64,000 bases of DNA from Hamadaea sp013361475 (GCF_040654195.1 NZ_JBFAHM010000007.1:62001-126000); one strand, 5' to 3'; shown: positions 32,442-40,079, counted from the first letter of the stretch. Notes: a model not told the origin generated them from the sequence alone. Translations and numbers: made by a program.

Positions 32442-32900
32442 CTAGTTGGCGGACTCGATCGCCGGAGTGTCGGCGGTCGACGTGACCTCGATGCGCTTCG
32501 CGGCGGCCCCTGCGTACGCGCCCGCGACCGTGATGGTCAGGATGCCGGCGTCGTACTCGGCGGTGATCGCCTCCGACGTAACGTGCGCGGGAAGCGCGAA
32601 CGAGCGGCGGAAGCTGCCGTAGCGGACCTCTCGCAGGGTCCGGCCGTCCTTCGCCTCGGCCCGTTCGTCCCGGCGCTCGCCGCGTACCACGAGGTGGCCG
32701 CGCTCGATCTCGACGACGACGTCCTTGGCGACGTCGAGACCGGGCAGCTCCAGGCGGACGACCGCGTCGTCACCGTCGCGGTCGATCTCAGCGGCCGGGG
32801 TGAAACCGCTGGTCCGCACGGTCGGGCCGAAGGTGCGGCGAACGATCTGGTCGAACTCGGCGAACGGGTCCCGGCGGGTCCACAGCGAAAGCGTGCTCAT
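32442..32900 (-). CDS. Hsp20/alpha-crystallin small heat-shock protein
   Basis: 152 residues. The start MSTLSLWTRRDPFAEFDQIVRRTFG and the alpha-crystallin domain (FTPAAEIDRDGDDAVVRLELPGLDVAKDVVVEIERGHLVVRGERR, ending with AEYDAGILTITVAGA) are standard for actinobacterial Hsp20. It is an ATP-independent chaperone holding unfolded proteins. GAGGAGA precedes the ATG. A HAIR element lies about 40 bp upstream, so HspR repression and heat induction are expected. The stop is six bases from the convergent sigma-fusion stop. Confidence 0.95.
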   Translation of the reverse strand: MSTLSLWTRRDPFAEFDQIVRRTFGPTVRTSGFTPAAEIDRDGDDAVVRLELPGLDVAKDVVVEIERGHLVVRGERRDERAEAKDGRTLREVRYGSFRRSFALPAHVTSEAITAEYDAGILTITVAGAYAGAAAKRIEVTSTADTPAIESAN

Positions 32901-32937
32901 CGGTGTCTCCTCAAGTCTGGGTGGCTATCCCGCACAA

Positions 32938-32958
32938 CTTGAGTCGCCTCGACTCAAT
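32938..32958. promoter_or_regulatory. HAIR element (HspR operator)
   Basis: CTTGAGT-N7-ACTCAAT matches the HspR-associated inverted repeat CTTGAGT-N7-ACTCAAG at 13 of 14 fixed bases. It overlaps the last codon and stop of the monooxygenase gene, upstream of hsp20. Confidence 0.85.
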
Positions 32959-34138
32959 TCCTGGCTGTGACTGGGGTCACGTAAGAGGGCAGCTCGATCT
33001 TGCTGCTGACCTCCTGACCCACCTTCAGCATCGCGTTGAGCAGGAACTTCCGGCTGAGCAGGCCGTCCCGGGCCATCCGCCCGAAGGTGGTCGCCGGGGC
33101 GAGGAACTTGCCGGTGCGGTCGCCGCCCACCTGGGTGCCTTGGGCGTACGGGCGGACGAGGCGCTCATAACGCTCGAAGGCGGTCCGATGGTCGCCCCCG
33201 GCTTGGGCCAACTCCCCTGCCAGCACGTACGCCGCCACCGTGCCCGTGCCGGTGCCCATCCCGCCGATGGTGGCGCCGCAGGCGGCGTCGCCGACCAACC
33301 CGACGCGTCCGGTCGACCAGGGCTCGATGTCGACTCGGCTGATCGAGTCGAAGTACAGCTCCTTGGCGTCGGCCAGGGAGGCCAGCAGCCGTGGCGTCTC
33401 CCAGGCGAGGTCGCCGAACGCCCGGCGGAGGATCTCCTTCTGCTGCTCGACGTCGTGCCGGTCGTACGCGATCGGATCCGACTTGAACATGAGGAACGCG
33501 CCCGCCCGAGCCGCGTCCCGGTACGCCCGCCCGACCGAGACGAGCCGCCCCGGCACGTTGTAGTTGAGCGATCCCGGGGGCAGCCCGAGATAGTTCGGCA
33601 GCTCCCAGGTGGCCACGTAGTAGCCGAGGTACGACTCGTACTCGCCGGCCGGGAACGCCAGCCGCCGCACGTTGGAGTGCACGCCGTCGGCCCCGATGAC
33701 CAGGTCGTACTGCTCTTGCCGGCCAGAGGCGAAGGTGACGTCCACCGCGTCGTTCCGCTGGTGCAGGTCGGTGATCGAATCGCCGAAGACGTATCGGGCG
33801 CCGGCTCGCACGCCGTGGTCGTAGTAGACCCGGGCGATGTCCTCTCGGAGCACCTCCAACTCCCCCGCGGCGAAGTCGCTCGGCAGGTGCAGCCGGGCCC
33901 GGCCGCGCTCGTCGACGAAGGTCATCGGGCTGCCGTGCGTACGCCGGGCGCGGAGATCGTCGAGCACGCCCATCCGCTCCAAGACGGTGAAGTGGGCCTC
34001 GCCGCGGAAGTCGACCGCCTGACCGCCGCCGCGCAGGCTCGGGGCGATCTCGACGACGGTCGGCTCGAACCCGTAGCGCGCCAGCCACAGCGCCAGGGCA
34101 GGACCGGCGATGCTCGCGCCGGAGATCAGGATCTTCAT
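32954..34138 (-). CDS. FAD-dependent monooxygenase (TetX/PHBH-like)
   Basis: 394 residues. The N-terminal KILISGASIAGPALALWLARYGFEPTVVE is the FAD Rossmann motif, with an acidic residue at the strand end. YDLVIGADGVHSNVRR is the middle DG motif, and GRVGLVGDAACGATIGGMGTGTG is the GD motif. These define class A flavoprotein hydroxylases using NAD(P)H and oxygen. It is divergent from a TetR gene with a dyad between them, so it is probably induced by the TetR ligand, possibly the monooxygenase substrate. The upstream extension of the frame past ATG 34138 runs through that operator and is rejected. Confidence 0.9.
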   Translation of the reverse strand: MKILISGASIAGPALALWLARYGFEPTVVEIAPSLRGGGQAVDFRGEAHFTVLERMGVLDDLRARRTHGSPMTFVDERGRARLHLPSDFAAGELEVLREDIARVYYDHGVRAGARYVFGDSITDLHQRNDAVDVTFASGRQEQYDLVIGADGVHSNVRRLAFPAGEYESYLGYYVATWELPNYLGLPPGSLNYNVPGRLVSVGRAYRDAARAGAFLMFKSDPIAYDRHDVEQQKEILRRAFGDLAWETPRLLASLADAKELYFDSISRVDIEPWSTGRVGLVGDAACGATIGGMGTGTGTVAAYVLAGELAQAGGDHRTAFERYERLVRPYAQGTQVGGDRTGKFLAPATTFGRMARDGLLSRKFLLNAMLKVGQEVSSKIELPSYVTPVTARN

Positions 34139-34147
34139 GACTCCCCC

Positions 34148-34199
34148 AAAACAGTGTCTGCTGGAAACAGTTATTAGTGTGTACGCTGGACACTGTTTT
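34148..34199. promoter_or_regulatory. TetR-type operator region between monooxygenase and regulator
   Basis: AAAACAGTGTC (34148-34158) is the exact inverted repeat of GACACTGTTTT (34189-34199). An inner AGTGT-N9-ACACT dyad (34176-34194) and an AACAG half-site lie between. The region is AT-rich and covers both promoters. Confidence 0.75.
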
Positions 34200-34228
34200 C
34201 GCAACCCTGATTTCGAAGAGGTCCGGCG

Positions 34229-34918
34229 GTGGATGGTCTGGAACTGCTCTGGAATGCGCGCCCACAGCCGAAGCGGGGTCCCCGGCCGGCGCTGACGACC
34301 GAGCAGATCGCGCGTACGGGGATCGAGATCGCCGACGCCGAAGGGCTGGCCGCCGTGTCGATGCAACGGGTGGCGGCCGACCTCGGCTACACGAAGATGT
34401 CGCTCTACCGGTACGTGCCCGGCAAGGCCGAACTCGTCGCCCTCATGGCGGACCTGGCGATCGGCGGGCCACCGTCGTTGGCCGGCAACGGCTGGCGCGA
34501 ACGGCTGGAGTCCTGGGCACGGGCTTTACTGCCCGGCTTCGCCCGGCACCCCTGGGCCATCGAGGCGACGACTGGCCCTCGGATCCTCGGTCCGAACGAG
34601 GTCGCCTGGATGGAGGCGGCTCTATCCGCATTGGACGGAACGGGCCTCCGGGGCTGGGAGCGCATGGACGCCGTCGTGGTGATCTCCGGCCACGTACGCA
34701 TGATCGCCACCCAGCTGTCCGCCACGCCGACCGGCGATCCCGAACGCCAGCTCGGCGCGGTGCTCCTCGAGATCATGCGCGAGCACGGCGACCGATTCCC
34801 GGCCGTCAACGCGGCGTTGACGTCAACGGTGACCGACGGGGGTCAGGACCATGCGCTGGACTTCGGGCTCGCCCGCATCCTGGATGGCATCGGCGTCCTG
34901 ATCGACTCCCGCCCCTAA
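34229..34918 (+). CDS. TetR-family regulator
   Basis: 229 residues from GTG 34229, with GAAGAGG eight bases upstream. The HTH is IADAEGLAAVSMQRVAADLGYTKMSLYRYVPGKAELVALMADL (near 37-79). The C-terminal domain is of the TetR_C_1 type (RHPWAIEATTGPRILGPNEVAWMEAALSAL) seen in many regulators of flavin monooxygenases and efflux. It should repress itself and the divergent monooxygenase through the dyad at 34148-34199. Confidence 0.92.
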   Translation: MDGLELLWNARPQPKRGPRPALTTEQIARTGIEIADAEGLAAVSMQRVAADLGYTKMSLYRYVPGKAELVALMADLAIGGPPSLAGNGWRERLESWARALLPGFARHPWAIEATTGPRILGPNEVAWMEAALSALDGTGLRGWERMDAVVVISGHVRMIATQLSATPTGDPERQLGAVLLEIMREHGDRFPAVNAALTSTVTDGGQDHALDFGLARILDGIGVLIDSRP

Positions 34919-34976
34919 CCGCCGCACACCCTCCCCGCGCACGCCTTCCGCACACCTCCCCGCGCACCCTTCCGCG

Positions 34977-35053
34977 CGTGATCATTGCGTCAGCCATGCG
35001 GTTTCGCGCCGCGAAATGCCCGAGTAAACAGCATGGCTGACGCAATGATCACG
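34977..35053. terminator. palindromic repeat family 1, copy c
   Basis: A perfect 23-bp stem (34977-34999 with 35031-35053) begins CGTGATCATTGCGTCAGCCA. Its 31-base loop is the reverse complement of the loop in copy b, so it is inserted in the opposite orientation. It lies between convergent tetR and a thioesterase gene. Confidence 0.88.
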
Positions 35054-35056
35054 CAG

Positions 35057-35515
35057 TCAGCTGTTGGGCCGCAGCGTCCAGGTCACCGTCATCTCGGCGG
35101 CCACCGCGCCGTCGCCACGGGTGATCGCGATCGCCACGTCGAACTCCGGGCGAGTGCCGGCGGCCAGTTCGGCGACGACGTCGGCGACCGGACGCGTCAG
35201 ACGAGCGGTTGCGCGTACGTCGCCGACGGCGAGCTTGCGATAGGCGATCTGGGCGGTGACCGCCAACGGAACGGCGTCGCTGAGCTGTGCGCCGAACGCG
35301 GCCAGCACGACACCGCCCGAAGCGGTCTCGCCGATGGAGAACATCGCTCCGGCGTGCGGGCCGCCGACATGGTTGTGCAGGTCCGGGCGGTCCGGTAGGT
35401 CGGCGACCACTTCGGTGCCGTCCGGCGAGACGGAGGCGAACGTGATGCCAAGGGTCTTCACGAGCGGCACCGACTGCGTCATGCCGTCGGCGAGGGCGGC
35501 CACGTCAAGGGTCAT
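35057..35515 (-). CDS. hotdog-fold thioesterase-like protein (PaaI/DUF4442 type)
   Basis: 152 residues. HNHVGGPHAGAMFSIGETASGGVVLAAFG carries the histidine/glycine segment and helix of hotdog thioesterases, followed by the strands AVTAQIAYRKLAVGDVRATARL and FDVAIAITRGDGAVAAEMTVTWTLRP. It should hydrolyse acyl-CoA or acyl-ACP esters; the natural substrate is unknown. It stands alone between a palindromic repeat and the AlkZ-like gene. Confidence 0.82.
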   Translation of the reverse strand: MTLDVAALADGMTQSVPLVKTLGITFASVSPDGTEVVADLPDRPDLHNHVGGPHAGAMFSIGETASGGVVLAAFGAQLSDAVPLAVTAQIAYRKLAVGDVRATARLTRPVADVVAELAAGTRPEFDVAIAITRGDGAVAAEMTVTWTLRPNS

Positions 35516-35569
35516 GCCGCCAAGTTACTCGCGGGTAACCGATGCGCGCTACCCGGTCGGCGTCCCCAT

Positions 35570-36670
35570 TCAGTCGGCCGTCGTGAATCGGACGTCATGG
35601 TCGGCCCCCGGCACCAGGAACTCGAGCAACCGCCGGCCTTCCGCCTCGATCGCCGACCGCTGCCGAACCGGGAACGGCTGGAACGACGTGACGGTCACAT
35701 GCGCCTTGCCCTTGCTCTTCTCGGGCCGCCAGCTCGCCCGCACGAACCCGTCGACCAGAACGCTGCCCAGGGCCATATTGCTCAGCGGCCACAACAACTT
35801 CCGGTACGCCGGATCCAGGACGCGGGTGCGGTCGGCGTACGACAAGAGGATGTTGTCGAAGTCGTAGAGGAACCGGACGGGCGCCTCGGCATCGGCCTCC
35901 GGCCGAGGCGCCTCCGGGACGTCGAACAGCTCCCGGCCCTGCTCATCCGCGTATGCGACAAGCCTCGGCCGCAACCGCTCGAACACCTCGCCGAGCCGGG
36001 TGAGCCCGGACCACGTCTGGGCGTCCTGCACGGAGGCGGGGCCGAACGCGGTCAGATAACGCACGATCAGCTCGTCGATCGACGGGTCGGTCGCCAGCGG
36101 ACGGCCCAGGTATTGCACGGCGGGGACGTGCACGGCCAAGCCACTGCGCCCCCAGAGCCCGCGCGGCGGCGGCTGGACGAGCGCGGCGTAGGTGCGGACG
36201 GCTTGTGCCATCGACTGACCGTCGCGATCGGGCCACTTCTCCGCCAGGCGCTTGCCGAGATCGTTGAAGGTCATCGGCTTCTCCTCGAGCAGGCTCACCC
36301 CCGCCGCGACGACCTCCGCCAGATCGACTCCCGGCAGCTGCTTGCCCCAGTTGGACGCGAAACTGCGCTCGCCGACCGTCTGCACCAGCGGCCGCACCGT
36401 CAGGGCGTCGTCGGCGGTGACGAGATGGATCGTCGACCGCATCGCGGCGATCCGGACCAGCACCCGGTCCTCCATCAGGGTGACGACCTGCTGCGGATCG
36501 AACTCCGCCAACCGGCCCCACAGTCCGGCGTACCAGCTGTGCGTGGTCTGGGCCTGCAAGCCGCACAAGTGCTCGACGGCCTCGACCACCGGCCGGCGTG
36601 AGCGACGGAGCAGGAGCTGGCGGTCAAGGGTCGCGCGGTTGAGATCGCGCAGAGAGAGCACAGCGGGCAC
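35570..36670 (-). CDS. winged-helix protein of the HTH_42/AlkZ family, possible DNA glycosylase
   Basis: 366 residues from GTG 36670. The segment EHLCGLQAQTTHSWYAGLWGRL (near 33-54) carries the Q-x-Q (QAQ) that is catalytic in AlkZ, the Streptomyces glycosylase that unhooks azinomycin interstrand crosslinks, and in E. coli YcaQ/AlkX. Tandem winged helices follow (MRSTIHLVTADDALTVRPL; FLYDFDNILLSYADRTRVL; VDGFVRASWR). Family members either protect producers from their own genotoxin or act more broadly. No genotoxin cluster is seen, so a housekeeping role is more likely. Confidence 0.8.
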   Translation of the reverse strand: MPAVLSLRDLNRATLDRQLLLRRSRRPVVEAVEHLCGLQAQTTHSWYAGLWGRLAEFDPQQVVTLMEDRVLVRIAAMRSTIHLVTADDALTVRPLVQTVGERSFASNWGKQLPGVDLAEVVAAGVSLLEEKPMTFNDLGKRLAEKWPDRDGQSMAQAVRTYAALVQPPPRGLWGRSGLAVHVPAVQYLGRPLATDPSIDELIVRYLTAFGPASVQDAQTWSGLTRLGEVFERLRPRLVAYADEQGRELFDVPEAPRPEADAEAPVRFLYDFDNILLSYADRTRVLDPAYRKLLWPLSNMALGSVLVDGFVRASWRPEKSKGKAHVTVTSFQPFPVRQRSAIEAEGRRLLEFLVPGADHDVRFTTAD

Positions 36671-36708
36671 GAACCAGATCTACCAGCCGCCCCCGACATT
36701 CGGCGAGC

Positions 36709-36714
36709 TATCGT
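36709..36714 (+). promoter_or_regulatory. leaderless-type -10 of a hypothetical gene
   Basis: TATCGT ends eight bases before ATG 36723. Confidence 0.45.
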
Positions 36715-36722
36715 TGCGAGCC

Positions 36723-37169
36723 ATGACGGCGCGGGAGGACGACGAGTGGCGGCGCCGGCGCGACGACGCCGTGGCCAAGCACGCCGCCGCGGTGGCGCGT
36801 GCCCGTGAGATCGAGACGAACCAGGCCCGCAAGCTCGTCGCCGACTTCGTCGAGGAGGCGCGACGGCGGATGCTGCCGCCCGAACGGCTCATGGCCTTCG
36901 CGTTCAACGGGCGGTCCCACTACCGGACCGGGCTGCACGGCTGGTACATCCATCCGAATCACTCTCTCGCGGTCGGGGTCGACGGCGAGTTCTACGTCCT
37001 CGGCGTGCCGGCGTCGCTGCGCTCACGGCTAATCGGCGCGCGGCCCGCGCCGAGCGATCCGATGCTGGTCATCGGCCGGGGCGCCAAGGACGGCGAATCG
37101 ATCTCCCTGCGTGAGCTTCTGCACAGAAGGCTCGCGGCGAACACGGGAGACGCGGAGTCCGACCGTTAG
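36723..37169 (+). CDS. hypothetical protein, unrecognised
   Basis: 148 residues. The first 55 residues form a highly charged helix (REDDEWRRRRDDAVAKHAAAVARAREIETNQARKLVADFVEEARRR) that could be a coiled coil. The rest looks globular with strands (YRTGLHGWYIHPNHSLAVGVDGEFYVLGVP). No catalytic motif is visible. Its TAG stop is part of the -10 of mscL, which starts nine bases later. Function unknown. Confidence 0.72.
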   Translation: MTAREDDEWRRRRDDAVAKHAAAVARAREIETNQARKLVADFVEEARRRMLPPERLMAFAFNGRSHYRTGLHGWYIHPNHSLAVGVDGEFYVLGVPASLRSRLIGARPAPSDPMLVIGRGAKDGESISLRELLHRRLAANTGDAESDR

Positions 37170-37172
37170 GGT
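37167..37172 (+). promoter_or_regulatory. leaderless-type -10 of mscL
   Basis: TAGGGT, whose first three bases are the stop of the upstream gene, ends six bases before ATG 37179. Confidence 0.55.
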
Positions 37173-37178
37173 GGCGAA

Positions 37179-37652
37179 ATGCTCAAGGGCTTCCGAGACT
37201 TCATCATGCGCGGCAACGTCGTCGACCTCGCGGTCGGCGTCGTCATCGGGGCGGCGTTCGCCACGCTCGTCACCTCGTTCACCGACACGTTCCTCACCCC
37301 ATTGATCAACATGGTCGGCGCGGGTGACGACTCCAAGCTGAGCGGCATGATCCCGCTGCCGGGCACGAACCCCAAGACCGGCCTGGACAACGGCATCCCC
37401 TACGGCCAGTTCGTCAGCGCGATCATCGCGTTCCTGCTGACCGCCGCGGTCGTCTACTTCCTCGTCGTCCTGCCGATGAACAAGTTCGCGGAGCGCTTCA
37501 AGAAGAACGGCAAGGAGGCGGCGCCGGCTCTGCCGAGCGAGGAGATCCAGCTGCTGCGCGAGATCCGGGACGCCCTGGTCGCCGCGAACCGTACGCCGTC
37601 GCCGCGCAAGCCCGAGCCGAGCACGGATTCCTCAGCCTTCACGGACCGCTAA
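37179..37652 (+). CDS. mscL: large-conductance mechanosensitive channel
   Basis: 157 residues. The N-terminal MLKGFRDFIMRGNVVDLAVGVVIGAAFATLVTSFTDTFLTPLI is the MscL amphipathic helix plus TM1. A periplasmic loop precedes TM2 (FVSAIIAFLLTAAVVYFLVVLPMNKF), and the C-terminal helix EEIQLLREIRDAL is typical. It forms a pentamer that releases solutes on osmotic downshock. The last 21 bases overlap the end of the convergent phosphatase-fold gene. Confidence 0.97.
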   Translation: MLKGFRDFIMRGNVVDLAVGVVIGAAFATLVTSFTDTFLTPLINMVGAGDDSKLSGMIPLPGTNPKTGLDNGIPYGQFVSAIIAFLLTAAVVYFLVVLPMNKFAERFKKNGKEAAPALPSEEIQLLREIRDALVAANRTPSPRKPEPSTDSSAFTDR

Positions 37653-38459
37653 CTCGGCGACCACGCCGTAGTGGTCGCTGCCGGGCCCGCCGGAGTCGCC
37701 GAGGGCGAACAGCGAGCACGCCGCGACGGTCAGCGTGGGGCCATGACGTCCACATCGGACCATGATGTAGTCGATCCGCCGGGGTAGTGGCTGAGCCATG
37801 TCCCCGGCGAGGACCAGCCGATTGCGCGGGGTGAAGGTGTATCCCGGGTCGACCGGGTGCAGCGACTCCCAGGCGTCCCGATAGCACACGCTCGTCCCGT
37901 CGAGGGACTGGCGGCCGGTCCAGAAGCGTACGCTTGCCGAGTCCGGCGTCGCGTCGAAGTCGCCGACGAGGATGACGTGCCGGGGCGCCTCAGCCCGTTC
38001 CGCCGCCAGGTCCTCGATCGCCCGCGCGGCCGTCACGGCCTGCAGCTCCCGTTCCCGTTCGAGGCCGAACTCCCAGCTCGGCTTGTGGTGGACGAAGAAC
38101 AGCGGGCCGATCGGCTCCGGCGCAGCCACCTCGATCACCGTGACCGCGCCGATCCAGCCGACGGCGGGATCCACGCGATCGGTGACGTGCAGGTCGACGT
38201 GGTACGTCGCGTCGATCGGCCAGCGGCTCGCCAGCCCCGCTCCGCAGCCGTCGGCGGTCGCGCCGGGCTGGCGTACGTGGTGATATCCCTCACCGAGGAC
38301 GTCCGCCGCCTGGTCGTAGCCGTCGATCTCCACCGTCTCCTGCAAGGCGACCAGGTCCGGGCTCAGGCGGAGGAACTCCGCCCGCAGGACGTCGCGCCGG
38401 CGCGGCCAGCCGGCGTGGCGGCCGAACAGATTGAGGGTCGCGACGCGGAACACGTCCAC
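37632..38459 (-). CDS. endonuclease/exonuclease/phosphatase-fold protein
   Basis: About 275 residues from GTG 38459 (VDVFRVATLNLFGRHAGW); a GTG at 38510 would extend it into the aroG leader and is less likely. EEP motifs are present: RVATLNLFG, LVALQETVE (metal-binding Glu), FVHHKPSWEF, HVILVGDFDATPD, and the final GSDHYGVVAELAV. The substrate could be DNA, a phospholipid or an inositol phosphate and cannot be told apart by eye. There is no signal peptide. Confidence 0.85.
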   Translation of the reverse strand: MDVFRVATLNLFGRHAGWPRRRDVLRAEFLRLSPDLVALQETVEIDGYDQAADVLGEGYHHVRQPGATADGCGAGLASRWPIDATYHVDLHVTDRVDPAVGWIGAVTVIEVAAPEPIGPLFFVHHKPSWEFGLERERELQAVTAARAIEDLAAERAEAPRHVILVGDFDATPDSASVRFWTGRQSLDGTSVCYRDAWESLHPVDPGYTFTPRNRLVLAGDMAQPLPRRIDYIMVRCGRHGPTLTVAACSLFALGDSGGPGSDHYGVVAELAVREG

Positions 38460-38491
38460 GAGGACTGGTGTACCCCCGGAGAGGGTCGGGT

Positions 38492-38566
38492 ATGCTTCCG
38501 GACGTGGCACGTCGGTATTGGCGCTTTACGCTGGCTCTGGGTGGAGCCGGCGGTCTTATGCGCTGA
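38492..38566 (+). CDS. leader peptide of the aroG attenuator
   Basis: 24 codons, MLPDVARRYWRFTLALGGAG..., with GGAGAGGG five to six bases upstream of the ATG. It has Tyr-Trp-Arg-Phe at codons 9-12, one codon for each aromatic amino acid next to one another, directly before the first arm of a strong hairpin. This is the form expected for a ribosome-mediated attenuator sensing all three aromatic end products. It ends in TGA before the second hairpin arm. Confidence 0.82.
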   Translation: MLPDVARRYWRFTLALGGAGGLMR

Positions 38567-38587
38567 CCGACCACCACCCAGAGCCAG
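38531..38587 (+). promoter_or_regulatory. attenuator pause/anti-terminator-class hairpin
   Basis: CTGGCTCTGGGTGG (38531-38544) pairs perfectly with 38574-38587. The 5' arm lies inside the leader peptide, just after the Tyr-Trp-Phe codons, where a stalled ribosome would cover it. GGUCUU at 38552-38557 could alternatively pair with GAGACC of the terminator. Confidence 0.75.
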
Positions 38588-38588
38588 T

Positions 38589-38619
38589 AAGGCGGAGACC
38601 TCCCGGTCTTCGCCTTTCG
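38589..38619 (+). terminator. attenuator terminator hairpin before aroG
   Basis: AAGGCGGAGACC pairs with GGTCTTCGCCTT (12 bp with one G-U) around a four-base loop and is followed by a short T run (TTTCGT). It is 68 bases before the aroG start. Confidence 0.75.
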
Positions 38620-38686
38620 TCATTCCAGGACGGGCTCTGGCACTGGTTGGACCGGGCCCCGTCCCCCATCAGGCGGGAGTATCGAG

Positions 38687-39745
38687 ATGACCATCACCAA
38701 CGACCTGCACGTCGCCGCGTTCGAGCCGCTGGAGCCGCCGTCGGCGCTGCTCGCCGAGTTCCCGCTCGGGGGCGTACGCGCGGATCTCGTCGAACGCACA
38801 AGACAAGAAGTCCGGGACGTCCTGACCGGCAAGGACGATCGCCTGGTCGTCGTGGTCGGCCCATGTTCGGTGCACGACCCGAAGGCTGCCCTGGACTACG
38901 CCCGCCGCCTGGCTGCCGCGGCCGAGCAGCACGCTCGCGACCTGCGCATCGTGATGCGGGTGTACTTCGAGAAGCCGCGGACCACGCTCGGGTGGAAGGG
39001 TCTCATCAACGACCCCGGCCTGGACGGCACCTACGACGTACGCCGGGGTCTGCGCATGGCCCGGGAACTGCTGCTGGACATCCTCGATCTCGGCGTCCCC
39101 GTCGGCTGCGAATTCCTCGACCCGATCAGCCCGCAGTACATCGCCGACGCGGTCACCTGGGGCGCCATCGGCGCGCGTACCACCGAGAGCCAGGTGCACC
39201 GGCAGCTCGCGTCGGGCCTGTCGATGCCGGTCGGCTTCAAGAACGCGACCGACGGCAGTGTCGGCGTCTCGATCGACGCCTGCCACGTGGGCCGCAGCAG
39301 CCACGTTTTCTTCGGCGTGGACGCCGACGGCCGGGCCAGCGTCGTGACCACCACCGGCAACGAGGACTGCCACGTGATCCTGCGCGGCGGCAAGACCGGG
39401 CCGAACCACCTGCCCGGCCCGGTGGCGGCGACACTGATCGCGCTGGAGAAGGCCGGCCTGAAGCACCGTCTCGTGATCGACGCCAGCCACGGCAACAGCA
39501 ACAAGGACCACGTACGCCAGTCGGGCGTGGCGGTCGAGATCGCCGACCAGATCGCGGCCGGGCAGAGCGGCATCGGCGGCGTGATGCTGGAGAGCTTCCT
39601 GGTCGGCGGCCGTCAGGACCTCGAATCCGGGCGGCCGCTGACCTACGGCCAGAGCGTCACCGACGCCTGCATGAGCTGGGCCGCGACCGAGGAGGCGCTG
39701 GCCACGCTGGCCCGCGCCGTGGTGGCGCGACGGGCAGCCGCCTGA
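38687..39745 (+). CDS. aroG: 3-deoxy-7-phosphoheptulonate (DAHP) synthase, class I
   Basis: 352 residues. Class I AroFGH features are evident: VVVGPCSVHDPKAALDYA, VYFEKPRTTLGWKGLINDP, GARTTESQVHRQLASGLSMPVGFKNATDGS, and DASHGNSNKDH for metal and PEP binding. It joins PEP and erythrose-4-phosphate in the first step of aromatic amino acid synthesis. Many actinobacteria rely on the class II enzyme, so the class I type is notable. Upstream lies a Tyr-Trp-Phe leader with terminator; GGCGGGAG precedes the ATG. Feedback residues were not analysed. Confidence 0.95.
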   Translation: MTITNDLHVAAFEPLEPPSALLAEFPLGGVRADLVERTRQEVRDVLTGKDDRLVVVVGPCSVHDPKAALDYARRLAAAAEQHARDLRIVMRVYFEKPRTTLGWKGLINDPGLDGTYDVRRGLRMARELLLDILDLGVPVGCEFLDPISPQYIADAVTWGAIGARTTESQVHRQLASGLSMPVGFKNATDGSVGVSIDACHVGRSSHVFFGVDADGRASVVTTTGNEDCHVILRGGKTGPNHLPGPVAATLIALEKAGLKHRLVIDASHGNSNKDHVRQSGVAVEIADQIAAGQSGIGGVMLESFLVGGRQDLESGRPLTYGQSVTDACMSWAATEEALATLARAVVARRAAA

Positions 39746-39748
39746 ACG

Positions 39749-39937
39749 TCAGGCATTGCCGTGGTAGTAGGGGGATCCGGGATCGGTGTACGGGACCGGG
39801 TCCTCCTGCGGCGCGGAGGTCTCCACGGACTCCACCATCCGGCTGGGCGGGACGCGATCGGGCAGCTGCCCGTAGCGGATGAACCGGAACAGCTCGGCCT
39901 CGTCGTCCGTCATGGGGGTGATCGACTCGGGCTCCAT
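39749..39937 (-). CDS. small acidic protein, unrecognised
   Basis: 62 residues from ATG 39937, with GGAG five to six bases upstream; a longer frame to 39982 is possible. It is acidic and proline-rich (MTDDEAELFRFIRYGQLPDRVPPSRMVESVE... PYTDPGSPYYHGNA) without membrane segments. Regular codon bias and a compact gap of three bases from the convergent aroG stop support it as real. Function unknown. Confidence 0.65.
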   Translation of the reverse strand: MEPESITPMTDDEAELFRFIRYGQLPDRVPPSRMVESVETSAPQEDPVPYTDPGSPYYHGNA

Positions 39938-40079
39938 GGCTCCATCGTCACCCCTGCGAGCGACCTCGGCCATCCGGCACACGGACCGATCCCGATCAGG
40001 GCCGCACCTGACGTATCCGACATGTTATGCACGGTCGGCCGGTCGGAGGATGTCCGGAGGGTGACAAGCTCAGCACACT

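Noticed and set aside
34919..34976. Short CCGCGCAC/CTTCCGCACAC repetition after the tetR stop
   Set aside because: Only about two loose copies of a low-complexity sequence; too weak to list as a separate repeat.
19908..35053. Insertion-sequence ends
   Set aside because: The palindromes have no internal transposase gene and no flanking direct repeats that I can see; they are listed as repeat elements instead.
38460..38510. Longer start for the phosphatase-fold gene (GTG 38510)
   Set aside because: The extra residues are not conserved in character and would overlap the aroG leader region; GTG 38459 begins just before the conserved strand.
38492..38690. A metabolite-binding riboswitch upstream of aroG
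   Set aside because: A ribosome site, an open leader frame with Tyr-Trp-Phe codons and the hairpin order fit ribosome-mediated attenuation without needing an aptamer.
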